Below, in pieces: positions 8,458 to 16,857 of a stretch of DNA of 64,000 nucleotides (its first letter is position 1; each line of letters begins with the position of its first letter). Under the pieces are notes generated by a model. That model did no database searches. It had not been told where the DNA came from and saw only the letters and a program-made list of their open reading frames with translations. The translations under genes and the position numbers were made by a program. The stretch is from Saprospiraceae bacterium (lineage in GTDB: Bacteria; Bacteroidota; Bacteroidia; Chitinophagales; Saprospiraceae): contig JANQQI010000023.1 in the NCBI GenBank assembly GCA_028285085.1, positions 62,001 to 126,000 of the forward strand, in the 5' to 3' direction.

Positions 8458-9807
8458 TTATTCACGTAAGATTTTGTAAATCCGTTTTTTGCCTTGATGC
8501 GATAATTCTAGCAAATAAAGCCCGGGTGGTTCATTAAGTGTCAATTGATATCTGGACGTATTGATGTTGGGAATCACCCGAATCGTCCGCCCGAGTGCAT
8601 TGATGACTCGTAGGGAAACATCGTTTAGGTTGCCTAAATCAATTTGGACGGCTCCTCGGCTGGGATTGGGGAATACCTGAACACCTTGGAAGATCTCTGG
8701 GCTGGTTGTATTCGTGATGAGAACCGGAATACATGATGTGGTATCCACGCAACCATTGATAGCAACAATGGCAGCATATTCGCCACTTTCGGATGGGGTA
8801 AAGGTCTGTAAAACTGCCCCAGAAATTGGGGCAAAGTCATTTGCACAATCGACCCATTGGTACAAGTCGACGGTAGGACCAGCACTAAGGGTATTGCTAT
8901 CCAGAAAAACATTAGTGTCCACATTCAAAATGGTTAAATCGAGCAAAATCACAGAATCACAACCGGAAGGCGTACTCAACGGATAGGTCGCCATATTAGT
9001 CGTATTAGTGTAAGTGATACCATCAATCCAAGTGTAGGACTGACAGCCCGAACGCAATTGAACACTGGAGCGAACGTGACCATCTTCCCAATCCGTTGCC
9101 GGGTCCATATTGACCAGCGTACCGTCGATTCCATTGCTGGACAAATCCGTCAGAACATTGCTATTAATGCCGTCTTCAAAATCATATGCTGCCAATAGGC
9201 CTTCTTCATCGGAAATGCCGCAGTCATTTTTACTGGCTCTGATTTGATTAATATTGCGTTCGTGATCCCATACTTTGAGATTGTCAATATTTCCGCTCCA
9301 AACCTCATTTGGAGTGCCACTGCTATTGTATGCCCCAATTGTTGCCGGACCATCATTGGCGATAGAACCCACAAAAAAGGATCCAGTGGAACCAGTGAAT
9401 TCTTGTTGTCCGTCCACATAGAGACGAATTTCTGTAAGAAAAATACTGGCTCCGGTGTAGGTCATGGCCACATGGTGCCATCGGCCATCATCGAGTTGGG
9501 TTGTCCCCTCAACAAAAATATTATTGGTACCAAATTCAGAAATTAAATAAGCGTTTAAGCGCCCTTGGTTGACTTGTAGTCCCCAGCCGCGCAAGCTGCC
9601 ATCTAGCTTGGCAATGATTTGCTGCAATCCGATATTATCAATTTTTATCCAGGCTTCGATAGAAAAAGCATTTATGGATTCAAAGTTGAGTTGATTCCCC
9701 AGGTCAACGTAATCGTTTTGGCCGTCAAAATTCAGGCTGTAAGATTGTGCAAATAGGCCGCCCGAGAAGAGGAGGAATAGTAAAATGAAACGTGTCTTAG
9801 TTTTCAT
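8458..9807 (-). CDS. Secreted LamG-domain protein with T9SS type A sorting domain
   Basis: A 449-residue protein with a signal peptide (MKTKTRFILLFLLFSGGLFAQ). Residues about 22-215 form a LamG/concanavalin-like jelly roll (LNFDGQNDYVDLG, FSIEAWIKI, DGRWHHVAMTYTG, IDNLKVWD), a fold used to bind carbohydrate or protein. A beta-rich linker with paired cysteines follows. The last about 75 residues (VFPNPSRGAVQIDL through GLYLLEL to KILRE) are a C-terminal T9SS sorting domain, so the protein is expected to cross the outer membrane and be surface-anchored or released. No catalytic residues were seen; adhesion or substrate binding is the likely role. Confidence 0.9.
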   Translation of the reverse strand: MKTKTRFILLFLLFSGGLFAQSYSLNFDGQNDYVDLGNQLNFESINAFSIEAWIKIDNIGLQQIIAKLDGSLRGWGLQVNQGRLNAYLISEFGTNNIFVEGTTQLDDGRWHHVAMTYTGASIFLTEIRLYVDGQQEFTGSTGSFFVGSIANDGPATIGAYNSSGTPNEVWSGNIDNLKVWDHERNINQIRASKNDCGISDEEGLLAAYDFEDGINSNVLTDLSSNGIDGTLVNMDPATDWEDGHVRSSVQLRSGCQSYTWIDGITYTNTTNMATYPLSTPSGCDSVILLDLTILNVDTNVFLDSNTLSAGPTVDLYQWVDCANDFAPISGAVLQTFTPSESGEYAAIVAINGCVDTTSCIPVLITNTTSPEIFQGVQVFPNPSRGAVQIDLGNLNDVSLRVINALGRTIRVIPNINTSRYQLTLNEPPGLYLLELSHQGKKRIYKILRE

Positions 9808-10206
9808 AAAATTTGTTTTAGTTATTCATTATTTAATACAAGTTGCGATCGATCAAAAGCAAGGATATGAGGAACTTGGGGGAATTAAAAATGCCATTCC
9901 CAAGTATCCTTCGGAGCAATATCAAGCTACAGGCAAAATGAGACGATAGGTTTCATTGGCCATCCAAGTGATCTTGCACGGATACGACTTAGCGTAATCG
10001 CTTTTAATTGTTTTTTATAAAACTGCTATTGAAGTGTGATGACGAGCTACGACTTGGAACAGCCAGCTCAAGAATGGAAAAGCGAGGGATGTGAACCCAC
10101 GTAATAATTATGCGATAAAGATACGTAAAAAATATATTTGAGTCCAACTGTAAGGAACGGATTTCGAATTTTAAGTGGGTTCTTGTTGAATAACTAGATT
10201 TTAGCG
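9808..10206. other. Intergenic region, 399 bp, no gene seen
   Basis: No coding frame is supported. It holds a short block (9834-9847) identical to one at 23679-23692, an imperfect hairpin at 9874-9905 (ten pairs with a two-base bulge) and, at 9973-9992, a segment resembling the 3' end of the Crp/Fnr gene at 11741. The stretch at about 10086-10104 looks like a tRNA T-arm but no tRNA can be built around it. Confidence 0.6.
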
Positions 10207-11622
10207 CTATAATTCTTCCATATAATTTTGGGTCATTTGCAAGGCAGCCACATTGGCTTCGTATAATTCTAGGTAGTCAACTTTGTCAAAAACATCTTCA
10301 CTGGTAATTAAATACCAAGGAGCAGTCAGAATGCTCACATAATGCTCCGGTTTGGGCAGAGTAGAGCCCGATTCGGTGTAAATTAAGCCGGCTGCGGCCG
10401 AAAGCGGAAGCTGATCAGTTTCGACTTTTCGGAGGCTATCCACGGGAAGATAAAATTGCTCCAGACTATCGAGCTCAGGAACGACCTCTCCGCTGGAATG
10501 GTAAATTAGCCAAGGCATGGGTTCGGGGCTGGTGACGAGTTCACAGTTGGCAAAGGTATGATCCTTTGCACCGAGATGCTCCAAGACCATCAAGAGTTTC
10601 GTTTGGGCAATAATGCCCGAATTTTGCTGTCGAAATAGGCGTGATCCACCGTCGGAATTATAAAAATGTGAGGCGGTCACCAGGAAAATTAAATCGTTGG
10701 GACGCTCGGTTTCCGGTACTTGCTGCCAGAAGTAAGCTTGAGAAAGCACGGAGACGACGCCCGTACCATCTTCGATCACCCCTTTGAAAGGGGCATCTCC
10801 GTGTGTCGAAATGATGTATTTCTCATCCGACAGCCCTTCCAGTTCTACCCAAATATTGATCCCGGTGCCCATTTCTCGGCTTCCTTCAAGAACGATGGTG
10901 GCATCCTTATCGACGTCTGCCAGCGCTTTCAGCTCTTCGCCTACCTCTTTACCCACAAATAGGCTGGGGATAGGCCACTCACTATCGTCGACCTTGGGAT
11001 AGGTATACTCAGGATTGCAGGTCAAACTATTACTTAAAATGAAAATCACGCCTTTGGCGAAGCGGTCTTTGATCCGCCAGTATTGGTCTAATATTGAGAT
11101 TAAATCATCTTCTGGATAACCAAAGTGATTGGGCCGTAAAAAAGGATTGGGTTCTCCATTGGTGAGACCGAATGGCATATCGACGAGCACGATTTTTCCG
11201 GCCACGGGTTCGTTTGCATCCAATTTTTCGCCAATGTAGGTTAACTCACCGGTGACCCCATCTGCATCCGTGAAGCCGGTGCCAAATTCGTAGAAGCAAT
11301 GAAAGGCTTCCCCTTCAACTTCTAAAGACCAGTTATCGGCCTCCCACACGTAAATCGGGAATTCATCGCGGATGATATTTTCGAACCCCATCGCCGCAAA
11401 TTCCTGATCGACATAATCAATACTTTGTAACCACTCGTCGGTTCCGATAATGCGATGGGGTGGGGCACAAACGCCTTCCAACCAGTTTTGCATTTGCCCG
11501 ACAGAGGGTAAGGTTGCTGCGGTTGGATTTGTTGTCGGGGGAGTATCCGGAGTATCATCTTCAGATGAACAAGCACTAAGTAGGATCAGTAGTAGAAATG
11601 GGAGCATTCGCAGCATAATCAT
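10207..11622 (-). CDS. M28-like (PA-domain plus peptidase fold) lipoprotein
   Basis: A 471-residue lipoprotein with lipobox LLSAC (acylated cysteine near residue 18) and a Pro/Thr linker. RIIGTDEWLQSIDYVDQEF resembles the N-terminal part of M28 aminopeptidases. Residues about 115-240 look like an inserted PA domain (VTGELTYIG, VAGKIVLVDMPFG, PSLFVGKEVGEEL). The catalytic part begins at YIISTHGDAPFKG and EDGTGVVSVLSQ, matching the M28 layout of a metal-binding His and Asp followed by a second Asp. The usual paired Glu after this is less clear (MVLEHLGAK), so it may be a divergent or inactive member. Alternative ATG codons at 11616 and 11607 are possible starts. Confidence 0.65.
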   Translation of the reverse strand: MIMLRMLPFLLLILLSACSSEDDTPDTPPTTNPTAATLPSVGQMQNWLEGVCAPPHRIIGTDEWLQSIDYVDQEFAAMGFENIIRDEFPIYVWEADNWSLEVEGEAFHCFYEFGTGFTDADGVTGELTYIGEKLDANEPVAGKIVLVDMPFGLTNGEPNPFLRPNHFGYPEDDLISILDQYWRIKDRFAKGVIFILSNSLTCNPEYTYPKVDDSEWPIPSLFVGKEVGEELKALADVDKDATIVLEGSREMGTGINIWVELEGLSDEKYIISTHGDAPFKGVIEDGTGVVSVLSQAYFWQQVPETERPNDLIFLVTASHFYNSDGGSRLFRQQNSGIIAQTKLLMVLEHLGAKDHTFANCELVTSPEPMPWLIYHSSGEVVPELDSLEQFYLPVDSLRKVETDQLPLSAAAGLIYTESGSTLPKPEHYVSILTAPWYLITSEDVFDKVDYLELYEANVAALQMTQNYMEEL

Positions 11623-11740
11623 AACAGCTTTGGTGAGTCAATTCACCCGACTAATATCGAAGGAATCGCTGGGAATAGAAACGAAAATAGTTTGTTGAAG
11701 ATGTTTTTTGATCTAGGTCAAAAAATGATGAGTAGGCATT

Positions 11741-12313
11741 TTATTTCCGTTTTGCACGGATTCGACTGAGCGTTTCTTGTGAAATGCCCAGGATGGAAGC
11801 AATCTGTCCAAGCGATAATAATTGTAAAAGTTCCGGGCGTTTTTCTACGAGTTCCTGGTAGCGCTGGCGCGCGTCTTTGTGCTGAAGATCTACTTTTTGG
11901 CGTATGACTTTGATCAAGGATTGCTCGGCGTAAATGCGGCCAATACGCTCCCAATTTTTGCTGCGATCGTAAAGCGAATGGACATCCTGATAATGAATGC
12001 TTAACAGGTTCATATCGGTGAGCGCTTCGATAATAACTTCTGCCGGGGTCTTAGAATAAAAGGAATACAGCGCCGTTAGGAATTCTCCGGCAAAGAATAC
12101 GTGCACTACTTTTTTTTGACCATTTTCAATAATAGAATTCATCGCCACCCCATTTTGAATAAAATAGAAATGCTCACAGATCTGTCCAATTTCTAATAAT
12201 CGATCTCCTTTTTTTACTTCTAAACCTTTGAGTAGGGGCAAGGCCATTTGAAAATCCGCTTCCGTGAGTACGACGTTTTCAAATTCGGGAAACATGCTTT
12301 TGATGAGATCCAT
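11741..12313 (-). CDS. Crp/Fnr-family transcriptional regulator
   Basis: A 190-residue cyclic-nucleotide-binding-fold regulator. The N-terminal beta roll (about 20-115) contains KKGDRLLEIGQICEHFYFI and the VVHVFFAGEFLTA turn. The C-terminal HTH ends the protein: LLSLGQIASILGISQETLSR is the recognition helix region, truncated close after RIRAKRK. This short form is common in Bacteroidota. No cysteine cluster of FNR type is visible, so it is probably not an Fe-S oxygen sensor. It lies 92 bp downstream of the methyltransferase gene on the same strand and could be a separate unit. The ligand and targets are unknown. Confidence 0.9.
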   Translation of the reverse strand: MDLIKSMFPEFENVVLTEADFQMALPLLKGLEVKKGDRLLEIGQICEHFYFIQNGVAMNSIIENGQKKVVHVFFAGEFLTALYSFYSKTPAEVIIEALTDMNLLSIHYQDVHSLYDRSKNWERIGRIYAEQSLIKVIRQKVDLQHKDARQRYQELVEKRPELLQLLSLGQIASILGISQETLSRIRAKRK

Positions 12314-12405
12314 GCAGAAGAATTGGGGAAGGATGAAAAATAGATTTTTACCATATTAAACATTTTTTGCCACAAAAATGCTTTTAGCTCAAGCGAGCGA
12401 ATGGA

Positions 12406-12975
12406 CTACAACTTTTTCAGTGTGATAATTGCATAGCTCGTTTCGGAACTGTGCTTGGAGGCTTGATCTTCAAATTTATACTTGATGGTTTCCCGTTGGA
12501 TCGTTTCTAATTGTGGCGTTTCAACGATGATTGAATCTAATAAATTCACCTTCTTACCCGTCTTTTGAATACAAATCGTGATCAAAGCTTCGGGAGTGCT
12601 TTTTTCGAATATTTTCTTTAAGAGTAGCGTTTCTTGTTCCCTATCTTTTTTATTAAAATGAAACATACTGTCTAAAAGAATAAAATCGAATTGATCAAAA
12701 TCGGAATAGGTATAAATGTCTCCCACTAATCCAGTTAAGGTCAGATTTTCATCCTTTGCAATCGTGTTCATTTGCTCAATACCGACTTTTGAAGCATCGA
12801 TGCCCAAAACTTCGTAGCCCAACTTCGCCAAAGGAATAGCATCTCTGCCTTGCCCGCATCCCAGATCTAAGAGCTTGCCTTTTTTGGGAATCGCAGCGTA
12901 GAAAGCCATCAACTCCGGGAAGGGCGCCCCAAATAGATTTTCTGTTTGATAATATTGGTCGTAGTGATTACTCAT
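12406..12975 (-). CDS. Class I SAM-dependent methyltransferase (TehB-like)
   Basis: A 189-residue cytosolic methyltransferase. Motif I is LLDLGCGQGRDAIPLAKLG (about 35-53), the SAM-binding glycine loop, followed by the acidic end of strand 2 in VLGIDAS and by FDFILLDSMFHF as motif IV. The size and the GQGRDA form match TehB/thiopurine-like methyltransferases, which act on small molecules, including chalcogen oxyanions. The substrate is not determined. It is the last gene of a tight minus-strand run, starting 9 bp after the stop of the lipoprotein at 12985, so co-transcription with the AlkD-like and EF-Tu-domain-like genes is likely. Confidence 0.88.
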   Translation of the reverse strand: MSNHYDQYYQTENLFGAPFPELMAFYAAIPKKGKLLDLGCGQGRDAIPLAKLGYEVLGIDASKVGIEQMNTIAKDENLTLTGLVGDIYTYSDFDQFDFILLDSMFHFNKKDREQETLLLKKIFEKSTPEALITICIQKTGKKVNLLDSIIVETPQLETIQRETIKYKFEDQASKHSSETSYAIITLKKL

Positions 12976-12984
12976 GCAGAACTC

Positions 12985-13722
12985 TTAGTTCTCATCCAGC
13001 TGCTCCAAAATAATATCTGAACCCGAATAACTGCCACCACTGTATTCGTGCCAATGGCGTGTACGCGGTATTTTTACCCCCTTGATATCGATCTCCCCCG
13101 AAAAGTATAAGGTTTCCCCTTTCGAAGCATCTTCTGGAAAAACGAGCTCCATACCCCGGTATTTAAAACTAGCCTGATCGATATAAATAAACCAGTGTTT
13201 TGAAAACATGGCTTCTTTTAATTCAATTTCAATTTTGTAGCATGCGAAATCGTTGAAACGCTTAGTCTCAACGCTGCCGATTTTAGCCACCCAACGCTCA
13301 TCCAAGCTCATCGGCAGCCCTAATAGCACTTGATAAAAATTACGATAACTATTATTCCTGGCGGGATCGAGACGATATTTATTGACTAGTGAATCCGGGA
13401 ACTCAAGTTGGTCATCAAAATACACGGTGGCCTTGCCCTCCGCATCAACGACATGCTTTGAGAAGTATTCATCCCGACTCCGCATCAATTCAAATGCGCC
13501 ATTGCTGTTATTCATTTGCACGATGGATAATCGACCGGGGTTTTGCAGCCGGGGTTCCACGATTTTTACGCGATAAGTCAAATCACCCCAAACTTGTTGT
13601 GGATCGTGCATCATCTGACTCTTTTGCAAAATTTCTTCGCCGGACATAGCATCTGGGGTGGTCGGAGATGGCGTGCAGGCGTAGAAGAGAATCAGGAGGA
13701 AAAGAGGGGAGAGGAAGCGCAT
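12985..13722 (-). CDS. Lipoprotein of DUF6503-like type
   Basis: A 245-residue lipoprotein; the lipobox FYAC puts the acylated cysteine at residue 16. The rest is beta-rich, with alternating strands (LTYRVKIVEPRL, ATVYFDDQLEF, ACYKIEIELK, WFIYIDQASFKYRGMELVF) in the manner of LolA/LppX-like half-barrels that carry hydrophobic molecules. It resembles Bacteroidota proteins filed under DUF6503, an attribution I make from memory. The ATG at 13722 is one base beyond the stop codon of the EF-Tu-domain-like gene, so translation is probably coupled. Function unknown; periplasmic or outer-membrane location expected. Confidence 0.7.
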   Translation of the reverse strand: MRFLSPLFLLILFYACTPSPTTPDAMSGEEILQKSQMMHDPQQVWGDLTYRVKIVEPRLQNPGRLSIVQMNNSNGAFELMRSRDEYFSKHVVDAEGKATVYFDDQLEFPDSLVNKYRLDPARNNSYRNFYQVLLGLPMSLDERWVAKIGSVETKRFNDFACYKIEIELKEAMFSKHWFIYIDQASFKYRGMELVFPEDASKGETLYFSGEIDIKGVKIPRTRHWHEYSGGSYSGSDIILEQLDEN

Positions 13723-13723
13723 A

Positions 13724-14347
13724 TTAGGCAGATTGATGTTGGTTTAAAAATGATTCAAATATGAGATCAACTTGCTGTAGTCTTTTGACAAAATCTGGGA
13801 AAAAAGACTGCGTTTGTTGTTGTTCATCGTCGAGAACCGCTTGTATTTTAGCTCGGACGATAAGATCGTTATACATTTCGAAAGCGTTATCCCAAGAGAC
13901 TTGCTCTATGAGGTCGCTGACCGTGACTTGCCATTGTTTCAGCAATCGCTCGGGCGGAAAATTAGAATAGGCTCGCGTTTGCTGTACAAAAGCATTAAAG
14001 TCGTCCCAGTAAGTGTGAGTTGTTTTGCTTAGAAGTGGTTTGTGAAGGATATCTACAATTTCTCCAAATCCAATCTTGGTACTACCTTCACAAAAAATGA
14101 ATCGTTGACCGACGAAAAGTCGACTCTGCATGAATTCTTGTGCAATGATGGATATCTCAGCCACTACACGTTCTCCCGGGCGCACCTCGGTGGTATCGAT
14201 GAACGTCTGTTGGCCGGAAGTGCGCATTTCCGAAATGCCTTCAAATTCGATCAACGGGCGATAGCCAGAGTAAACGGGTCTTTCCCGCCCACCGAATTTA
14301 ATGTATTTCAAGCGGGCGACAAAATCTGAATCTCCAAATTGGTGCAT
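13724..14347 (-). CDS. Standalone EF-Tu domain III-like protein
   Basis: A 207-residue protein with no GTPase domain. The N-terminal about 105 residues read like the third beta-barrel domain of elongation factor Tu: FVARLKYIKFGGRERPVYSG followed by YRPLIEF corresponds to the EF-Tu segment ending in GYRPQF, EVRPGERVVAEISII to the V-x-PGD-x-V turn, and LFVGQRFIFCEGSTKIGFGE to the RFAIREGGRTVGAG hairpin. The C-terminal about 100 residues are helical and unlike EF-Tu. In EF-Tu this domain contacts tRNA and EF-Ts; what the lone barrel binds is unknown. The gene lies 6 bp after the AlkD-like gene and its stop is one base from the next ATG. Confidence 0.75.
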   Translation of the reverse strand: MHQFGDSDFVARLKYIKFGGRERPVYSGYRPLIEFEGISEMRTSGQQTFIDTTEVRPGERVVAEISIIAQEFMQSRLFVGQRFIFCEGSTKIGFGEIVDILHKPLLSKTTHTYWDDFNAFVQQTRAYSNFPPERLLKQWQVTVSDLIEQVSWDNAFEMYNDLIVRAKIQAVLDDEQQQTQSFFPDFVKRLQQVDLIFESFLNQHQSA

Positions 14348-14353
14348 GTGGGA

Positions 14354-15061
14354 TTAGCAACGCGCCGTTTTTCGCTTCTTACCGATCGAGCCGCGGTCGA
14401 TCACCTTTTGAATATAAGTGGTGGCAAGGGGTACTTTGCAGGCGGTGTTGCCCATTTGGACTTCCACTTTGCCGATTTGGTCTGCGGTAGCTTGCGCTTT
14501 TTCCGTCAACGCTTCGATGTAGGACCCGATAGCGATCACAAAATTATTCATCGTGTAACGCACGCGATTTTCAGCGCTATGGATATCGCGAGCTACGGTA
14601 TCCAGCAATTCACTGTATTTTACGATATCCAGGGTGTCGTCGGCGTGCACACCAGCGTAGCTAGCCAAAGTCGCCCATCCCGCAGCGGCAATACGCTCCT
14701 CCCCGGATTTAATCCATTCCAATCCCAACTCAAAACCAAACTTTGTATCTGCTGCAATCCAGGGCACTGTATATTCACTGAGATAGTACCAATAGGCTTT
14801 GTCCACCCAGTCTTGGAGTTGTTCCTTGGTGATTTTACTTTCGTCGGCCATCAAACCCGCCAGATACATCGCGTCGGAGTTGCCGGTAGCGTAAAGCTCT
14901 AGCGATAACTCGTGGTTCTTCTTGGTCTTTTTAAGGATTTTTTTCAAATCTGCGACTTTCACCCCAAAGAATGGCTCTTGGGCTCCGTGGCGGAGCAGGG
15001 TGTTTTTAGTCCGTTCGTCGCCATAGCTTTCGAGGGTTTTTAAAATGTCCGCTGTGGTCAT
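14354..15061 (-). CDS. AlkD-like DNA alkylation repair protein
   Basis: A 235-residue helical-repeat protein. The opening pattern (GDERTKNTLLRHGAQEPFFGVKVADLKKI) and the later tryptophan-rich helices DWVDKAYWYYLSEYTVPW and AAAGWATLASYAGV are typical of the HEAT-like AlkD/AlkC superfamily. AlkD family members are DNA glycosylases that remove positively charged alkylated bases without flipping them. The Trp/Asp/Arg active-site set cannot be confirmed by eye, and this subgroup (often annotated only as DNA alkylation repair protein) may differ. It heads a run of four closely spaced genes: EF-Tu-domain-like, lipoprotein and methyltransferase follow. Confidence 0.82.
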   Translation of the reverse strand: MTTADILKTLESYGDERTKNTLLRHGAQEPFFGVKVADLKKILKKTKKNHELSLELYATGNSDAMYLAGLMADESKITKEQLQDWVDKAYWYYLSEYTVPWIAADTKFGFELGLEWIKSGEERIAAAGWATLASYAGVHADDTLDIVKYSELLDTVARDIHSAENRVRYTMNNFVIAIGSYIEALTEKAQATADQIGKVEVQMGNTACKVPLATTYIQKVIDRGSIGKKRKTARC

Positions 15062-15198
15062 ATTGATGGTTTAAAAGTGATACGATTACAAAATGACTTA
15101 TGCCACAATATACGAGACAAAGTTGATACTAAGATGAATAGTGTTTTGTCATCAAGTTGTGAAGGAACTAAAAGTTTTCAATAATCAACATTCAACAT

Positions 15199-16170
15199 TC
15201 ACTCCTTTTCTGCCAACATCACCCACCAACCGATATTATGATCCGCTCCGGTATAATATAAATATTCTTTGCCGGTGGCGGGATCAAAGGTGATCTGCGG
15301 AGCAATGACTTCATCTTTTTCTAGTGGGGTATCGGCTTGTAAGATAATGGGCTCGGGGTTTTCCGTCCAGGGACCAAAAGGATGATCGGCGGTAGCATAA
15401 TAAATGGCTTCTTTGTCTTCGAATGCGCCGGTTCGAACGGCGACGAAACGACCGTCGGGAGTTTTGGTAATTTGACCTTCCATCCCAATCCGGGTATCAA
15501 CAATTTGGAAATCAGACCAAGTACGGCCTTCATCAGTGGAGGTGGCCCCCATCATCCAGACTTCGGAAACTTCGGCGGGGGTAGCATTCCAACCAATGAA
15601 GCCGATGTAGAGTATCCCTTCGTGTTCAACCACACTGGGAGAGGTTATACAAAACACCTCCTTTCCGGCGATTTCTCCGCGCGGAACAACAGGCTGTTCG
15701 GATTGGGTATAGGGTCCCTCAAGGACATCCGCTTCAGCGAGAAAGATTTGGGCTTTATACGAGTCATCGTTATAACCGATGTAATAAATTTGGTGCTTTC
15801 CATCCGTGGATAGGCGATAAAAGGCCGTTTCTTTACTAATGTCGAGATTGGACGGCCCGGTTTCGAAAAGCAGGTCCGCTTCGAGTGTCCACTCCTTCCA
15901 GGATGTTCCGCGGGCTAATTTAATAGAGGATTTACCGTTGACATCACCGGAGTAGATCATTTTCAGTTCGCCAGCTTCATCGAAAAAGACGTGTGGATCA
16001 CTGGCAGATTGGTAATTTTCGGCTGGAATGAGGTCGCGATAAATGGGATTGTCATCAGCTCTTTGCCATTGATCAATGCTCACTTCGGGGTCTGGAGAAT
16101 CATCTTTTTGGCAAGCGGATAAAAACATGACTAACCCAAGGCAAAAGGGGAAAAGGATCGATTTTTTCAT
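15199..16170 (-). CDS. Lipoprotein with GH43-like five-bladed beta-propeller
   Basis: About 323 residues from ATG 16170, which directly begins a lipoprotein signal peptide (lipobox FLSAC); a TTG nine codons upstream is less likely. The body has the repeating pattern of GH43/GH32/DUF377-type propellers: DPHVFFDEAGELKMIYSG, TDGKHQIYYIGYN, SPSVVEHEGILYIGFIGW, TPDGRFVAVRTG and DPATGKEYLYYTGADH near the end. Such proteins act on arabinose, xylose or mannose-containing glycans, and some are phosphorylases. A catalytic aspartate may be the one in ASDPHVF, but I cannot verify the triad. It stands alone, 68 bp after the small membrane protein on the same strand. Confidence 0.7.
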   Translation of the reverse strand: MKKSILFPFCLGLVMFLSACQKDDSPDPEVSIDQWQRADDNPIYRDLIPAENYQSASDPHVFFDEAGELKMIYSGDVNGKSSIKLARGTSWKEWTLEADLLFETGPSNLDISKETAFYRLSTDGKHQIYYIGYNDDSYKAQIFLAEADVLEGPYTQSEQPVVPRGEIAGKEVFCITSPSVVEHEGILYIGFIGWNATPAEVSEVWMMGATSTDEGRTWSDFQIVDTRIGMEGQITKTPDGRFVAVRTGAFEDKEAIYYATADHPFGPWTENPEPIILQADTPLEKDEVIAPQITFDPATGKEYLYYTGADHNIGWWVMLAEKE

Positions 16171-16237
16171 ATTTAATAAGAGTGTGTTTTTTATCAAAAC
16201 GAAAAGACCTACCCATTGTGTTACACTTGATGTCCGT

Positions 16238-16684
16238 TTAATCTAAAATCCATTCAAAGTAACCGCCAAAGATCAGATAAGTCGCTACAGCAATAGCTAT
16301 GACGGCACTAATTTGTAGTCTGGAAAACCGCTGTATCCCCGTTATCACTACCGAAATAATCATAAGATTGATGGATACCAAGTAGGCCCAGAGCATGATC
16401 CGAATACTAACAGAGGCCCAGTCATGCCATTTAAGAACAAGTTCTTTTAAACTAGCCTGTCCATAACTGAAAACGTAAGCGAGAGCCTTGGGGGCGGGAT
16501 GACCATACGATGGTAGCCAACCCAGATATCGGGCGCTCAATAACCAAAAAAATACATTGAAGAGATTGAGAAAGTGCAATACCGCCGAAGCTATCAACAA
16601 GAACCATCGGATTATCTTGGGAAGGGCGCGAACTTTTTTCCTTTTGCGGGGCAACAGCTCATCATCGATTAAATCTTGTGGCAT
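16238..16684 (-). CDS. Small multi-pass membrane protein, unknown
   Basis: A 148-residue protein with a basic cytoplasmic N-terminus (PRKRKKVRALPKI) and three or four hydrophobic segments: about 27-52 (WFLLIASAVLHFLNLFNVFF), 92-112 (ASVSIRIMLWAYLVSINLMI) and 125-145 (ISAVIAIAVATYLIFGGYF). I recognise no family. It is the first gene after the barrel protein at 16858 on the minus strand, but the gap of 173 bp argues against one operon, and it precedes the GH43-like gene by 67 bp. Function unknown. Confidence 0.65.
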   Translation of the reverse strand: MPQDLIDDELLPRKRKKVRALPKIIRWFLLIASAVLHFLNLFNVFFWLLSARYLGWLPSYGHPAPKALAYVFSYGQASLKELVLKWHDWASVSIRIMLWAYLVSINLMIISVVITGIQRFSRLQISAVIAIAVATYLIFGGYFEWILD

Positions 16685-16857
16685 GAAGGCGACGACTTTA
16701 AAATAGGAATGAATTGATTGAACACCGCCAACAAGGTAGTAAATTCCTCATTGTCCTGCATTTTAGCCTTTGTAAAAGAAAAGCAGACACTTTGATGAGT
16801 GCCTGCTCCAGCATAGTATGAAATCCAAGATTAAGAATTGTTGTTTTTATACTCGTC

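Noticed and set aside
10086..10104. tRNA T-arm-like sequence (GGGTTCACATCCC type on the minus strand)
   Set aside because: The loop lacks the canonical A58 and no acceptor, D or anticodon arm can be built around it.
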